From the NCBI GenBank assembly GCA_016192425.1, contig JACPUE010000005.1:1-45738 (forward strand): a stretch of DNA of 45,738 bases, read 5' to 3'. Each line of letters starts with the position of its first letter. Positions within the stretch are counted from its first letter, which is position 1. The notes beneath the pieces were generated by a model, which worked only from the letters and a program-made list of their open reading frames with translations, had not been told where the DNA came from and did no database searches. Positions 30,056 through 38,396 of the stretch are shown here, piece after piece. The stretch comes from Burkholderiales bacterium. Its GTDB lineage: Bacteria > Pseudomonadota > Gammaproteobacteria > Burkholderiales > Burkholderiaceae_C. Made by a program: the position numbers and the translations under genes.

Positions 30056-31261
30056 TCAGCGCAACGCCCGCGGCCGCACCTTGCCCGCCGCCAGCTTGGC
30101 ATTGCCCCGCGCCGTGTCCACATCACCCGCACGCGCCAATGCCACGCCCATGCGGCGCCGGGCAAAGCTCTCGGGCTTGCCGAACAGGCGCAGGTCGGTG
30201 CCGGGCACGCGCAGCGCATCCTCCACCCCGTCGAACACGATGCCCACGGCCTCCACACCGCCGTAGATGACGGCGCTGGCGCCGGGGTTGCGCAGGCTGG
30301 TGTCCACCGGCAGGCCGAGGATGGCGCGGGCGTGCAGCTCGAACTCGCTCTGGTGCTGGGTGCACAGCGTGACCAGGCCGGTGTCGTGCGGGCGCGGGCT
30401 CACTTCGCTGAACCAGACCTGGTCGCCCTTGACGAACAGCTCTACACCGAACACGCCCTGGCCGCCCAGGTTGTCGGTCACCGCCTGGGCGATGGCCTTG
30501 GCGCGCTCCAGCGCGCGTGCTGCCATGGGCTGGGGCTGCCAGCTTTCCACATAGTCGCCATGCACCTGCAGGTGGCCAATGGGTTCGCAGAACTGCGTTT
30601 GCACCTGACCGCCGTTGCCCACGGCGCGCACAGTCAGCAGCGTGATTTCGTAGTCGAAGTCGACGAAACCCTCCACGATCACGCGCCCATGGCTCACACG
30701 GCCGCCAGCCATGGCGTAGTCCCAGGCCGCCTTCACGTCGGCCGGGCCGTCGATCTTGCTCTGGCCCTTGCCCGAGCTGCTCATCACCGGCTTGACGATG
30801 CAGGGGTAGCCGATACCGGCGTCGATCGCCGCTTGCAGTTCGGCCAACGAGTCGCAGAAGCGGTAGGGGCTGGTGGGCAGGCCCAGGGTTTCGGCAGCCA
30901 GGCGGCGGATGCCCTCGCGGTCCATGGTCAGGCGCGCGGCGCGGGCGGTGGGGATTACACGCACCGTGCCTGCGGCTTCCAGCTGCTCCAGCACGGGCGT
31001 CGCGATGGCCTCGATCTCGGGCACCACGAGGTGCGGGCGCTCGGCCTCGATCAGGGCGCGCAGTTGCTCCGGGTCGCTCATGGCGATGGTGCGCGCATGG
31101 TGCGCCACCTGCTGGCCGGGTGCGTGGTCGTAGCGGTCCACGGCAATGGTCTCCACACCCAGGCGCTGCAGCGCGATCAGCACCTCCTTGCCCAGTTCGC
31201 CCGCGCCGAGCAGCATGACCTTGGTGGAATGGGGGGTGAGCGGGGTGCCGAGGGTTGTCAT
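30056..31261 (-). CDS. purT: formate-dependent phosphoribosylglycinamide formyltransferase PurT
   Basis: A 401-residue ATP-grasp enzyme that uses formate and ATP to formylate glycinamide ribonucleotide in purine synthesis, the folate-independent alternative to PurN. The N-terminal [21 protein letters not shown] nucleotide-binding fold, the ATP-grasp segments ([13 protein letters not shown] and [17 protein letters not shown]) and overall length match PurT. It is divergent from the NodJ-like permease across 123 bases and upstream of the GGDEF-EAL gene on the same strand with a 94-base gap that shows no feature. ATG 31261 fits the conserved N-terminus. Confidence 0.95.
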   Translation of the reverse strand: MTTLGTPLTPHSTKVMLLGAGELGKEVLIALQRLGVETIAVDRYDHAPGQQVAHHARTIAMSDPEQLRALIEAERPHLVVPEIEAIATPVLEQLEAAGTVRVIPTARAARLTMDREGIRRLAAETLGLPTSPYRFCDSLAELQAAIDAGIGYPCIVKPVMSSSGKGQSKIDGPADVKAAWDYAMAGGRVSHGRVIVEGFVDFDYEITLLTVRAVGNGGQVQTQFCEPIGHLQVHGDYVESWQPQPMAARALERAKAIAQAVTDNLGGQGVFGVELFVKGDQVWFSEVSPRPHDTGLVTLCTQHQSEFELHARAILGLPVDTSLRNPGASAVIYGGVEAVGIVFDGVEDALRVPGTDLRLFGKPESFARRRMGVALARAGDVDTARGNAKLAAGKVRPRALR

Positions 31262-31384
31262 CTGGTGCCAGGTGCCAAAAAAAGATACTGGCAGCTACTG
31301 TAATCGAGCCCACGGCCCGGCTCGGCCAAGGGCTGCAGCACAGACTTGCGCCCCTGGGACGCACCAATTGCGCACAATAGGGGC

Positions 31385-32212
31385 ATGCCTACTTCTGCCC
31401 TGCGTGGCCGTGCCAGCGGCCCTCCGATCTGGCGTCCGCCCGGCTTGTCGCTGCGCTGGTGGCCGGTGTTTTTGCGCAACCTGCTGGTGTGGCGCAAGCT
31501 GGCCATCCCCAGCCTGATAGGCAACATTGCCGAGCCCCTGATGTGGCTGGTGGCGTTTGGCTATGGGCTGGGCGCACTGGTGGGCACGGTGCCGCTGCAG
31601 GGGCAGCAGGTGCCCTACATCCTGTACCTGGCCAGCGGCTCGGTCTGCATGAGCGCGATGAATGCCGCCAGCTTCGAAGCGCTGTATTCGGCCTTCTCGC
31701 GCATGCATGTGCAAAAGACCTGGGAGGGCATCATGAACACCCCCGTGGGCCTGGACGATGTGGTGCTGGCCGAGATGCTGTGGGCCGCCTTCAAGGCGCT
31801 GTTCACGGTGAGCTCCATCCTGCTGGTGATGCTGGCGCTGGGCATCAGCCATGCGCCGAAGCTGCTGGTGGCCTGGCCGGTGCTGCTGTGCGCGTCCATC
31901 ATGTTTTCGAGCATTGCGCTGATCTTCAATGCGCTGGCCAAGGGCTACGACTTTTTCACCTACTACTTCACGCTGGTGCTCACGCCCATGATGTTTCTCT
32001 CGGGCGTGTTCTTTCCGCGCGAGCAATTGCCGCCGCTGGTGCGCGCCACGTCCGACTGGCTGCCGCTGACCAACGCCGTGGAGCTGGTGCGCCCATTGTT
32101 CATGGACCAGTGGCCCCAGCAGCCGCTGCGCCATGGTCTGGTGATGGCCGGCACCACGCTGGCAGCGTACTGGGTGGCTCTGGCACTCACGCGCAAGCGC
32201 TTCGCCACCTGA
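31385..32212 (+). CDS. NodJ-like ABC transporter permease
   Basis: A 275-residue ABC-2 type permease with about six membrane segments. Features shared with NodJ include FLRNLLVWRKLAIPSLIGNIAEPLMWLVAFGYGLG at the N-terminus (key block GNIAEPLMWLVAFGYGLG) and YYFTLVLTPMMFLSGVFFP with LPLTNAVELVRPL near the C-terminus. It is probably the partner of the NodI-like ATPase encoded 3.8 kb upstream on the same strand; the two flank antiparallel GGDEF-EAL and purT genes. ATG 31385 was chosen as the first start after a non-conserved segment. A repeat fragment follows its stop. Confidence 0.87.
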   Translation: MPTSALRGRASGPPIWRPPGLSLRWWPVFLRNLLVWRKLAIPSLIGNIAEPLMWLVAFGYGLGALVGTVPLQGQQVPYILYLASGSVCMSAMNAASFEALYSAFSRMHVQKTWEGIMNTPVGLDDVVLAEMLWAAFKALFTVSSILLVMLALGISHAPKLLVAWPVLLCASIMFSSIALIFNALAKGYDFFTYYFTLVLTPMMFLSGVFFPREQLPPLVRATSDWLPLTNAVELVRPLFMDQWPQQPLRHGLVMAGTTLAAYWVALALTRKRFAT

Positions 32213-32220
32213 CCAGATGC

Positions 32221-32245
32221 TATTATTTTGATAGCTGCTTGCGCT
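32221..32245 (+). repeat. interspersed repeat, half copy E
   Basis: The stretch TATTATTTTGATAGCTGCTTGCGCT matches the left half of the 57-base family (quoted here as the shared core GATAGCTGCTTGCGCT). The right half with GAGGCCAA is absent. It lies eight bases after the NodJ-like stop. Confidence 0.7.
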
Positions 32246-32293
32246 GGCTGCTGCAGCGTCCCCCCACCGTTCATTGAAAGAGGACTTTCTTCC

Positions 32294-33142
32294 ATGCAAA
32301 TCCAAACTGTCGGAATCATTGGTGCAGGCACCATGGGCAATGGCATTGCGCAGGCCTGCGCGGTCTCGGGCGTCAACATCGTCATGGTCGATATTTCTGA
32401 CGCCGCCGTGCAAAAGGGCCTGGCCACCGTGGCCGGTAGCCTGGATCGCCTGATCAAGAAGGAAAAAATCACCCAGGCCGACAAGGACACGGCCCTGGCG
32501 CGCATCCAGACCTCGACCCGCTACGACGACCTGAAGGCCGCGCAGCTCGTCATCGAAGCGGCGACCGAGAACTACGAGCTCAAGCTCAAGATCCTCAAGC
32601 AGGTGGACGGCATCGTCGGCCCCGACGTGATCATCGCCTCCAACACCTCGTCCATCTCCATCACCAAGCTGGCCGCCGCCACCAGCCGCGCCGACAAGTT
32701 CATCGGCATGCACTTCTTCAACCCCGTGCCCATGATGGCGCTGGTGGAGATCATCCGCGGCCTGCAGACCAGCGACGCCACGCACGACGCCGTCAAGGCC
32801 ATGGCGCTGGCGCTGGGCAAGAACCCCATCACCGTGAAGAATGCGCCCGGCTTTGTGGTCAACCGCATCCTGGTGCCCATGATCAACGAGGCCTTCTTCG
32901 TGCTGGCCGAGGGCCTGGCCACGCCCGAGGACATCGACGCCGGCATGAAGCTGGGCTGCAACCAGCCCATCGGCCCGCTGGCCCTGGCCGACATGGTGGG
33001 CCTGGACGTCTGCCTGGCCGTGATGGACGTGTACCTCGCCGAGTTTGGCGACAGCAAGTACCGCGCCTGCCCGCTGCTGCGCGAAATGGTGGCCGCCGGT
33101 CGCCTGGGCCGCAAGACAGGTCGTGGGGTTTACCAGTACTGA
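32294..33142 (+). CDS. hbdA: 3-hydroxybutyryl-CoA dehydrogenase
   Basis: A 282-residue NAD(P)-dependent dehydrogenase interconverting 3-hydroxybutyryl-CoA and acetoacetyl-CoA. The N-terminal dinucleotide-binding loop is GAGTMGNGIAQ (10-20), the catalytic histidine region is FIGMHFFNPVPMM and the C-terminal domain contains NAPGFVVNRIL and GCNQPIGPLALADMVGLD. Length is that of the single-function enzyme, not of the fatty-acid oxidation fusion. ATG 32294 has GAAAGAGGA upstream. The structured 3' repeat begins at the last base of its stop codon. Confidence 0.94.
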   Translation: MQIQTVGIIGAGTMGNGIAQACAVSGVNIVMVDISDAAVQKGLATVAGSLDRLIKKEKITQADKDTALARIQTSTRYDDLKAAQLVIEAATENYELKLKILKQVDGIVGPDVIIASNTSSISITKLAAATSRADKFIGMHFFNPVPMMALVEIIRGLQTSDATHDAVKAMALALGKNPITVKNAPGFVVNRILVPMINEAFFVLAEGLATPEDIDAGMKLGCNQPIGPLALADMVGLDVCLAVMDVYLAEFGDSKYRACPLLREMVAAGRLGRKTGRGVYQY

Positions 33143-33256
33143 CACCCCCCTGTGCCGCTGCGCGGCTTCCCCCCGCTCTCGCAGCGCTGCGCGCTGCGGG
33201 CAGGGGGACGCTCCCGGCGCGGCGGGGCGGCCCTTGCGCGGGAGCCCTGGTCTGGA
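33142..33256 (+). repeat. structured interspersed repeat, copy 2 (after hbdA)
   Basis: This copy aligns along its whole length with 7647-7759 with few changes. Stem 1 is GCCGC/GCGGC (33154-33166) and stem 2 is CGCAGCG/CGCTGCG (33180-33198). Both differ from copy 1 by paired changes that keep the stems. Stem 3 GCTCCC/GGGAGC is unchanged. It begins at the hbdA stop codon. Confidence 0.87.
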
Positions 33257-33358
33257 GCGCCCTTCACAGGGGCTCTGCTGGAAATTTTGGCGTCCACAGG
33301 GGCGCCTTTTTTGCGCCTTATTCCCCACGACCCGCAAGGCTTTTCAATCATTAAAAAG

Positions 33359-33377
33359 CGCGCAATTAAATTGCGCG
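33359..33377. promoter_or_regulatory. OhrR operator
   Basis: CGCGCAATT-A-AATTGCGCG is a perfect palindrome with nine-base arms. Its core CAATT-N-AATTG is the core of known OhrR operators. It lies 14 bases upstream of the ohrR start codon, so OhrR bound here would block its own transcription and that of the downstream ohr. Confidence 0.85.
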
Positions 33378-33391
33378 AAATACTTCAACCC

Positions 33392-33850
33392 ATGCCAACG
33401 CCCTGCCCGCCCACCAGCCCCAGCCCTGCCGCCCTGCGCCTGGATCACCAGTTGTGCTTTGCGCTGTATTCGGCCTCGCTGGCGATGACCAAGCTCTACA
33501 AGCCGCTGCTGGACGCCATCGGCCTGACCTACCCGCAGTACCTCGTGATGCTGGTGCTGTGGGAGCAGGACGGCCCCACCGTGTCAGAGCTGGGCGAGCG
33601 CCTGAGCCTGGACTCGGGCACGCTCACACCGCTGCTCAAGCGCATGGAATCGGCCGGGCTGCTGCAGCGCCAGCGCGACGCGCAGGACGAGCGCCGCGTG
33701 CGCATTGCCCTCACGCCCGCCGGGCAGGCGCTGCGCACACAGGCCGAAGCCATCCCCGCCTGCATCCTGGCGCACAGCCAGATGAAGCTGCCCGAGCTGC
33801 AGGCGCTCACCCGCCAAATCCAGGCGCTGCGCGAACAACTGGCGCGCTGA
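33392..33850 (+). CDS. ohrR: organic peroxide sensor/repressor OhrR (MarR family)
   Basis: A 152-residue MarR-type repressor. The peroxide-sensing cysteine is Cys22 in [13 protein letters not shown], and a second cysteine (Cys124 in [10 protein letters not shown]) is in place for a disulfide, so this looks like a two-cysteine OhrR as in Xanthomonas. The winged helix spans about 55-105 ([20 protein letters not shown] and the [10 protein letters not shown] wing). ATG 33392 lies directly after the operator; the open frame upstream runs through a repeat and is not coding. The ohr gene follows after 61 bases on the same strand. Confidence 0.94.
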   Translation: MPTPCPPTSPSPAALRLDHQLCFALYSASLAMTKLYKPLLDAIGLTYPQYLVMLVLWEQDGPTVSELGERLSLDSGTLTPLLKRMESAGLLQRQRDAQDERRVRIALTPAGQALRTQAEAIPACILAHSQMKLPELQALTRQIQALREQLAR

Positions 33851-33868
33851 ACGCCCCCATTTCTCCAC

Positions 33869-33885
33869 TGCCCCGCTGCGGGGCA
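33869..33885 (+). other. small hairpin between ohrR and ohr
   Basis: TGCCCCG (33869-33875) pairs with CGGGGCA (33879-33885) around a CTG loop. It may shape the relative expression of the two genes or be the attenuating stem of the leader; nothing more can be said. Confidence 0.4.
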
Positions 33886-33911
33886 CCCACCACCCCTGAA
33901 AGGAAAGCACC

Positions 33912-34328
33912 ATGGCCACCCTCGACAAAGTTCTCTACACCGCCCGCGTCCACACCACCGGCGGGCGCGACGGCAACTCGCGCAGCGACGACGGCCGCCT
34001 GCAGGCCAACCTGTCCTCGCCTGGCAGCTCGGGCAGCGGCACCAACCCCGAGCAACTGTTTGCCGCGGGCTACTCGGCCTGCTTCATCGGCGCCCTCAAG
34101 GCCGTGGGCGGCATGCAGAAGATCGCTATCCCGCAGGACGTGGCCGTGGATGCCGAAGTGGACCTGGGCCCCATCACCGGCGGCTATGGCATTGCCGCCC
34201 GCCTGAAGGTGACCCTGCCCGGCATGGAGCGCGCCGCCGCCCAGGCGCTGGTGGACGCAGCCCACCAGGTCTGCCCCTACTCCAACGCCACGCGCGGCAA
34301 CATCGATGTGACGATCACGCTGGCGTGA
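33912..34328 (+). CDS. ohr: organic hydroperoxide resistance protein Ohr
   Basis: A 138-residue thiol peroxidase of the Ohr/OsmC family that reduces organic and lipid hydroperoxides. The two catalytic cysteines are Cys57 (GYSACF) and Cys121 ([13 protein letters not shown]), with conserved Arg19 and the EQLFAAG glutamate (Glu47). Ohr rather than OsmC is indicated by the N-terminal [15 protein letters not shown] and by the adjacent ohrR. AAAGGAAAG precedes ATG 33912. A fragment of the structured repeat follows its stop. Confidence 0.95.
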   Translation: MATLDKVLYTARVHTTGGRDGNSRSDDGRLQANLSSPGSSGSGTNPEQLFAAGYSACFIGALKAVGGMQKIAIPQDVAVDAEVDLGPITGGYGIAARLKVTLPGMERAAAQALVDAAHQVCPYSNATRGNIDVTITLA

Positions 34329-34333
34329 AGTGA

Positions 34334-34374
34334 AACACCCCCCTGAGGCGCTGCGCGGCGGCCCTGGCCTGGGG
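34334..34374 (+). repeat. structured interspersed repeat, truncated copy 3 (after ohr)
   Basis: The start ACACCCCCCTG and the following GGCGCTGCGCGG match copies 1 and 2; then the sequence jumps to GGCCCTGGCCTGG, which resembles the end of the full copies. The middle with stems 2 and 3 is deleted. It begins six bases after the ohr stop. No gene was seen in the rest of the gap to 34533. Confidence 0.65.
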
Positions 34375-34533
34375 CGCGCCGGTTTCATGCGTCACGGATG
34401 CCGCGTCCGCGGAATGGATCGAACCCGAGGCTCGCGCCCTCATGGCAAAAAGCGACCGGCGCTTGAGCGCCATGGCGCCAGTGGGCTATGCTCTGCCCCT
34501 GTTGCGTGAAGCCTTGTTGACCGGATTCGCCCT

Positions 34534-34845
34534 ATGAAAGACCTGATCCGTACCGTCTTTTCCATTCGCCAAAAGCGCCGCAGCCCGCCAGCGGGCCCGG
34601 TGCCGCCTGCGGGAACCCAGCTCATCCGGGGGGAGATCCGCATGACCGTGGACCAGAACATCCCGCGCGAGTTGTGGAGCTGGATGCTGCTGTCGGGCTG
34701 GCGCGCCATTCCCGTCAAGAAGGACCGCCGCAAGGCGCGCGACCTGCCTGCAGGCGCACTGCTGGAACTCATCCATGCCCACCCCACCGAACGCAACATG
34801 GTGCACGCCCGCATTCTTGCCCAGGCCAGCGACAAGCCGCGCTGA
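34534..34845 (+). CDS. small hypothetical protein
   Basis: A 103-residue basic protein that I do not recognise. It has a lysine/arginine-rich start (IRQKRRSPP), a central aromatic segment (RELWSWMLLSGWRAIPVKKDRRKARDLP, key residues WSWMLLSGWR) and the end RILAQASDKPR. There is no signal peptide, membrane segment or cysteine. The ATG at 34534 gives the longest frame; an internal ATG at 34642 (MTVDQNIP) could be the true start. Codon usage resembles that of neighbours, which supports it being real. It is convergent with the chemoreceptor gene. Confidence 0.55.
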   Translation: MKDLIRTVFSIRQKRRSPPAGPVPPAGTQLIRGEIRMTVDQNIPRELWSWMLLSGWRAIPVKKDRRKARDLPAGALLELIHAHPTERNMVHARILAQASDKPR

Positions 34846-34893
34846 TACAGGGCACACGCCCCGGCACAGAAAAACTCCAGCAGCCGCTGTCCA

Positions 34894-36495
34894 TCACCCC
34901 CTGGCCGACCTTTGCGGCGCGGGCAGCGCCGACGGCACATAGGGCACCGCGTGCGGTGCACCGTCCAGCTTGAAGCGGCCCACCAGGCGTTCGAGCACGG
35001 CGGCCTGCTCGCTCATGGCACCAGCGGCAGCGGCGCTTTGCTCCACCAGGGCGGCGTTCTGCTGGGTCATCTGCTCCAGCTCGCCCACGGCGGCGCTCAC
35101 CTGCTGCATGTCGCCGCTCTGGGCGCAAGAGCTGGCGGTGATGTCCTCGATGATCCCGCTGACGCGCTGCACCGACTGCACGATCTCCTGCATGGTCTGG
35201 CCCGCACGGTCCACCAGGACGGTGCCGGCCTCCACGTTTTCCACCGAAGCGGAAATCAGCGCCTTGACCTCGCGCGCTGCCTCTGCCGAGCGCCCGGCCA
35301 GCGAGCGCACTTCGCTGGCCACCACCGCAAAGCCGCGCCCCTGCTCACCGGCGCGGGCGGCTTCCACGGCGGCGTTCAGCGCCAGGATGTTGGTCTGGAA
35401 GGCAATGCCGTCGATCACGGCAATGATGTCCACGATCTTCTTGGACGAGTGGTCGATGCGGTGCATGGTCTGCACCACCTCGCTCACCGATTGCCCCCCG
35501 CTTTGCGCCACGGTGTAGGCCGAGGCCGCCAGCGCATTGGCCTCGCGGGCCGATGCAGCCGACTGGCCGACCGCGCCACTCAGGTGATCCAGCGTGGACG
35601 ACGCGCGCTGCAGGTTGGCCGCCGTGGCCTCGGTGCGGCTGGACAGGTCGTGGTTGCCATGGGCAATTTCCACGCTGGCCGCGCCAATGCTGCCTGCCGA
35701 GCGCTGCACCTGTCCCACCAGTTCGGCCAGCGAGCGCGACATCTGCGCCAGCGCGCGCAGCACCTCGCCCATCTCGTCCTGGCGGTCGGTGCTGACGCGC
35801 ACCGTCAGGTCGCCCTCGCCAATCGAGCGCGCCACCTGGACGATGTCACCCAGCGGCTCGGTCACGCTGCGCTGCACCAGCCGCGTGCCAATGCACACCG
35901 CCGCAATGATGACGGCCATGATGCCTGCCACGCCCCACACGGTCTTCAGGCGCTCCGTGCCCGCCTTGTCGCGCAGCTCGGTGGCGCCGCGCTCGGTCAG
36001 GTGCACCATGTCCTGCTGTGCGGTCTGAAACGCCTTGAGCTTGCCCTGGGTATCGCCCTGGATGTGCGCGAGCAGCGCAGCCGCATCCCCCGCAGCCTTG
36101 AGCTTTTGCGCCGCCTCCAGCGACGCCTTCAGCGCCTGCGCCTGCTGGGTGGCGGCGTCCAGCGCGGCGCGCTCCATCGGGGTGGTGAGCAACGTGCCCA
36201 GCGCCGACTGCACCTGGGCCAGCTCCTGCTGGTCCTGCTCCTGCCCGCCCTGCAGCAGGGCGGCCGAAGCCTCATCAGCCGCCAGCGCCGCGCCCAGGGT
36301 GCGCAGCGCCTGCGCCTCGGCCAGCCCGCGCCAGCGTGCGGCCAGCTCCAGCTTGCTTTGCTGGTCGGACTGCTCCTTGACCGTGATGGCCTGCGACTTC
36401 ACCGTGCGCACCGCCGAGCCTGCGGACATGAGAACCAGGCCAATGCTCACCGCAATGGCCGGTAGCCAGATCTTGGTTTTGATGCTCAACGCCAT
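34894..36495 (-). CDS. methyl-accepting chemotaxis protein
   Basis: A 533-residue chemoreceptor. An N-terminal membrane segment (about 10-30), a four-helix-bundle-type periplasmic domain (about 31-185), a second membrane segment (about 188-210) and HAMP ([24 protein letters not shown], key residues VTEPLGDI) lead to the signalling domain. The conserved tip is [37 protein letters not shown] (key block [20 protein letters not shown]). No NWETF-type tether ends the protein. I chose ATG 36495 with AAGGAG five bases upstream; a GTG two codons earlier is possible. It is divergent from srkA. Confidence 0.93.
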   Translation of the reverse strand: MALSIKTKIWLPAIAVSIGLVLMSAGSAVRTVKSQAITVKEQSDQQSKLELAARWRGLAEAQALRTLGAALAADEASAALLQGGQEQDQQELAQVQSALGTLLTTPMERAALDAATQQAQALKASLEAAQKLKAAGDAAALLAHIQGDTQGKLKAFQTAQQDMVHLTERGATELRDKAGTERLKTVWGVAGIMAVIIAAVCIGTRLVQRSVTEPLGDIVQVARSIGEGDLTVRVSTDRQDEMGEVLRALAQMSRSLAELVGQVQRSAGSIGAASVEIAHGNHDLSSRTEATAANLQRASSTLDHLSGAVGQSAASAREANALAASAYTVAQSGGQSVSEVVQTMHRIDHSSKKIVDIIAVIDGIAFQTNILALNAAVEAARAGEQGRGFAVVASEVRSLAGRSAEAAREVKALISASVENVEAGTVLVDRAGQTMQEIVQSVQRVSGIIEDITASSCAQSGDMQQVSAAVGELEQMTQQNAALVEQSAAAAGAMSEQAAVLERLVGRFKLDGAPHAVPYVPSALPAPQRSARG

Positions 36496-36588
36496 TCGCA
36501 CTCCTTACAGTTCCGCGCGCGGAGCCTCCTCCGCATGTAACAAAGTATGACATGGCTTGGACTCAGGCATGGCAGCGAAAATCAGAGG

Positions 36589-37629
36589 ATGAACCCTATT
36601 CCCGACACCGCGCCACTCCACCCCTACGCCACCCTCACGCCCGACGCCGTGCTCGACGCCCTGGCCAGCGTGGGCCTGTATGGCGACGGACGGCTCATGG
36701 CCCTGTCGTCCTACGAAAACCGCGTGTACCAGGCCACGCTGGAAGACGGCAGCCGCGTGGTGGCCAAGTTCTACCGCCCAGGGCGCTGGAGCGAGGCGCA
36801 GATCCTCGAAGAACACGCCTTCGCCGCCGAACTCATGGCTGCCGAGGTGCCCGCCGTCGGCCCGCTGGTGCTCGAAGGCCGCACGCTGCACCCGCACGGC
36901 GGCTTCCAGTTCTCGGTCAGCCCCTGGCGCGGCGGGCGCCAGCCCGAGCTGGACGACTTCGAGGTGCTCGAATGGACCGGCCGCTTCCTCGCGCGCATCC
37001 ACACCGTGGGCGCTGCGCACCCTTTCACGCACCGCCCCGCGCTGGACTTGCAGAGCTTTGGCACCGAGCCGCGTGACTGGCTGCTGGAGCACGCCCTGAT
37101 CCCGCTCGATGTGCAGTCGGCCTGGCGCGAGGCCTGCAATGCCGCTCTTGATTTGATAGCTGCTAGCGCACAATCCACGGGCGCTGGAGGCCAATTTGGC
37201 TTGAAAGACGCCACCGTGCTGCGCTTGCACGGCGACTGCCACCCCGGCAACATCCTCTGGACCCCGCTGGACGAATGGGGCCGCGGCGGCCCGCACTTCG
37301 TGGACCTGGACGACGCCCGCATGGGCCCAGCGGTGCAGGACCTGTGGATGCTGCTGTCCGGCGACCGGCGCCAGCGCACCCACCAGCTCGGCGCCCTGCT
37401 CGACGGCTACGAACAGTTCCGCCCCTTCGACCGGCGCGAACTGGCCCTCATCGAGCCGCTGCGCACCCTGCGCCTGATCCACTACAGCGCCTGGCTCGCC
37501 CGCCGCTGGCAAGACCCGATCTTCCCGATCAACTTCCCCTGGTTCGGCACCAGCGACTACTGGCGCGGGCAGGTGGACATGCTGCACGAGCAGATCGAGG
37601 CCATGCAGGAGGAGCCGTTGGTGGCGTGA
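36589..37629 (+). CDS. srkA: stress response kinase SrkA (YihE/RdoA)
   Basis: A 346-residue Ser/Thr kinase of the choline-kinase-like fold. The lysine-bearing strand is VVAKFYRPGRW, the catalytic loop is LHGDCHPGN with Asp216, and the metal-binding segment is VDLDDARMGPAVQDLWM. In E. coli SrkA counteracts stress-induced death. ATG 36589 begins just before the conserved LTPDAVLDALASVGLYG region. Compared with E. coli YihE there is a local expansion just before the catalytic loop (LIAASAQSTGAGGQFGLKDATVL), which is encoded by an in-frame copy of the 57-base interspersed repeat (about residues 187-206). The kinase motifs are intact, so the protein is probably active. Confidence 0.94.
   Translation: MNPIPDTAPLHPYATLTPDAVLDALASVGLYGDGRLMALSSYENRVYQATLEDGSRVVAKFYRPGRWSEAQILEEHAFAAELMAAEVPAVGPLVLEGRTLHPHGGFQFSVSPWRGGRQPELDDFEVLEWTGRFLARIHTVGAAHPFTHRPALDLQSFGTEPRDWLLEHALIPLDVQSAWREACNAALDLIAASAQSTGAGGQFGLKDATVLRLHGDCHPGNILWTPLDEWGRGGPHFVDLDDARMGPAVQDLWMLLSGDRRQRTHQLGALLDGYEQFRPFDRRELALIEPLRTLRLIHYSAWLARRWQDPIFPINFPWFGTSDYWRGQVDMLHEQIEAMQEEPLVA
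37147..37206 (+). repeat. 57-base interspersed repeat, copy C (inside srkA)
   Basis: The copy reads TTGATTTGATAGCTGCTAGCGC, then GGGCGCTGGAGGCCAATTTGGC and TTGAAA (quoted in blocks of family-conserved bases: GATAGCTGCTAGCGC and GGCGCTGGAGGCCAATTTGGC partly). It lies wholly within srkA, in frame and without a stop, encoding about twenty residues just before the catalytic loop. Confidence 0.85.
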
Positions 37630-37641
37630 GTTTTCTGGCGC

Positions 37642-37683
37642 TATCGGTTACAGTGCCGATATTCTGACCTGTATAGTCAGAAT
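37642..37683 (+). promoter_or_regulatory. promoter/operator region of the toxin-antitoxin pair
   Basis: ATTCTGAC (37661-37668) and GTCAGAAT (37676-37683) form a perfect inverted repeat whose seven-base spacer plus one flanking base contains a -10-like TGTATA (37670-37675). A second inverted repeat TATCGG/CCGATA spans 37642-37661. The antitoxin start lies 21 bases downstream, preceded by AAGGAG. This is the layout expected for autoregulation by the antitoxin. Confidence 0.65.
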
Positions 37684-37703
37684 CACCCCAAGGAGAGTCC
37701 CAC

Positions 37704-37955
37704 ATGCAAGCCTGGCAACTGCAAACCGCCAAGGCGCGGTTTTCGGAATTGGTCAAAAGCGCCGCAGACGATGGCCCGCAGGAAATCACCGTGCACGGCC
37801 GCCCCGTGGCTGTCGTGATCTCGCGTGAACTGTTCGACCGCCTCAGCGGCAACCAGTCGTCGCTGGTGGACTTCATGCGCCAGTCCCCGCTGCACGGCAG
37901 CGACGACATCACGTTCGAGCGCGATGCCAGCCCGCCGCGCGAGGTGGACTTGTGA
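37704..37955 (+). CDS. Phd/YefM-family antitoxin
   Basis: An 83-residue type II antitoxin. The N-terminal AWQLQTAKARFSELVKSA and the strand EITVHGRPVAVVISRELFDRL are typical of the Phd/YefM fold that binds the operator DNA; the C-terminal tail (about 55-83) would wrap the toxin. It starts 21 bases after an inverted-repeat operator and overlaps the toxin gene by four bases (GTGA). Confidence 0.9.
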   Translation: MQAWQLQTAKARFSELVKSAADDGPQEITVHGRPVAVVISRELFDRLSGNQSSLVDFMRQSPLHGSDDITFERDASPPREVDL

Positions 37956-38365
37956 GCTACCTGATCGACACCAACGTGCTGTCCGAACTGCGGCGCAAGC
38001 AGCCCGACCCGCAGGTCGTCGCCTGGATGCAGGCCAGGCCGCGCCAGTCGCTGTACCTCAGCGTGCTGACACTGGGCGAAATCCGCAAGGGGCTGGAGCG
38101 CGTGGAAGACGCCGCCCGCAAACAAACCCTACTGGACTGGCTGGAGGTGGAACTGCCCAACTATTTCGTGGGCCGCCTGCTTGCCGTCGATGCCCACACC
38201 GCCGACCGCTGGGGCCGCTTGCTGGCCCAAGCGGGCCGCCCCTTGCCCGCCATCGATGCACTGCTGGCCGCCACCGCCTTGCAGCACGACCTGACGCTGG
38301 TCACGCGCAACACCAGGGACTTTGCGGGCCTGGGGGTGCGGCTGGTCAATCCGTGGGAAGGGTGA
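37952..38365 (+). CDS. vapC: PIN-domain toxin ribonuclease (VapC/FitB type)
   Basis: A 137-residue PIN-domain RNase. The acidic metal site is complete: Asp6 (LIDTNVLSEL), Glu43 (TLGEIRKG), Asp102 (AIDALLAATA) and Asp123 (NTRDF). Such toxins cleave tRNA or rRNA when freed from their antitoxin. The start is GTG 37952, overlapping the antitoxin stop; no ATG fits the conserved N-terminus. Pairing with a Phd-type antitoxin matches the FitAB/VapBC subgroup. Both genes look intact, in contrast to the broken hipBA locus in this window. Confidence 0.92.
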   Translation: MSYLIDTNVLSELRRKQPDPQVVAWMQARPRQSLYLSVLTLGEIRKGLERVEDAARKQTLLDWLEVELPNYFVGRLLAVDAHTADRWGRLLAQAGRPLPAIDALLAATALQHDLTLVTRNTRDFAGLGVRLVNPWEG

Positions 38366-38396
38366 GGCACGCTTCTTCGGGCAAATCCGTGGCTCC

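Noticed and set aside
27475-30270. Plus-strand open frame of over 900 codons opposite the GGDEF-EAL gene
   Set aside because: The minus strand encodes intact sensor, GGDEF and EAL motifs; the plus-strand product is low-complexity with no recognisable domain.
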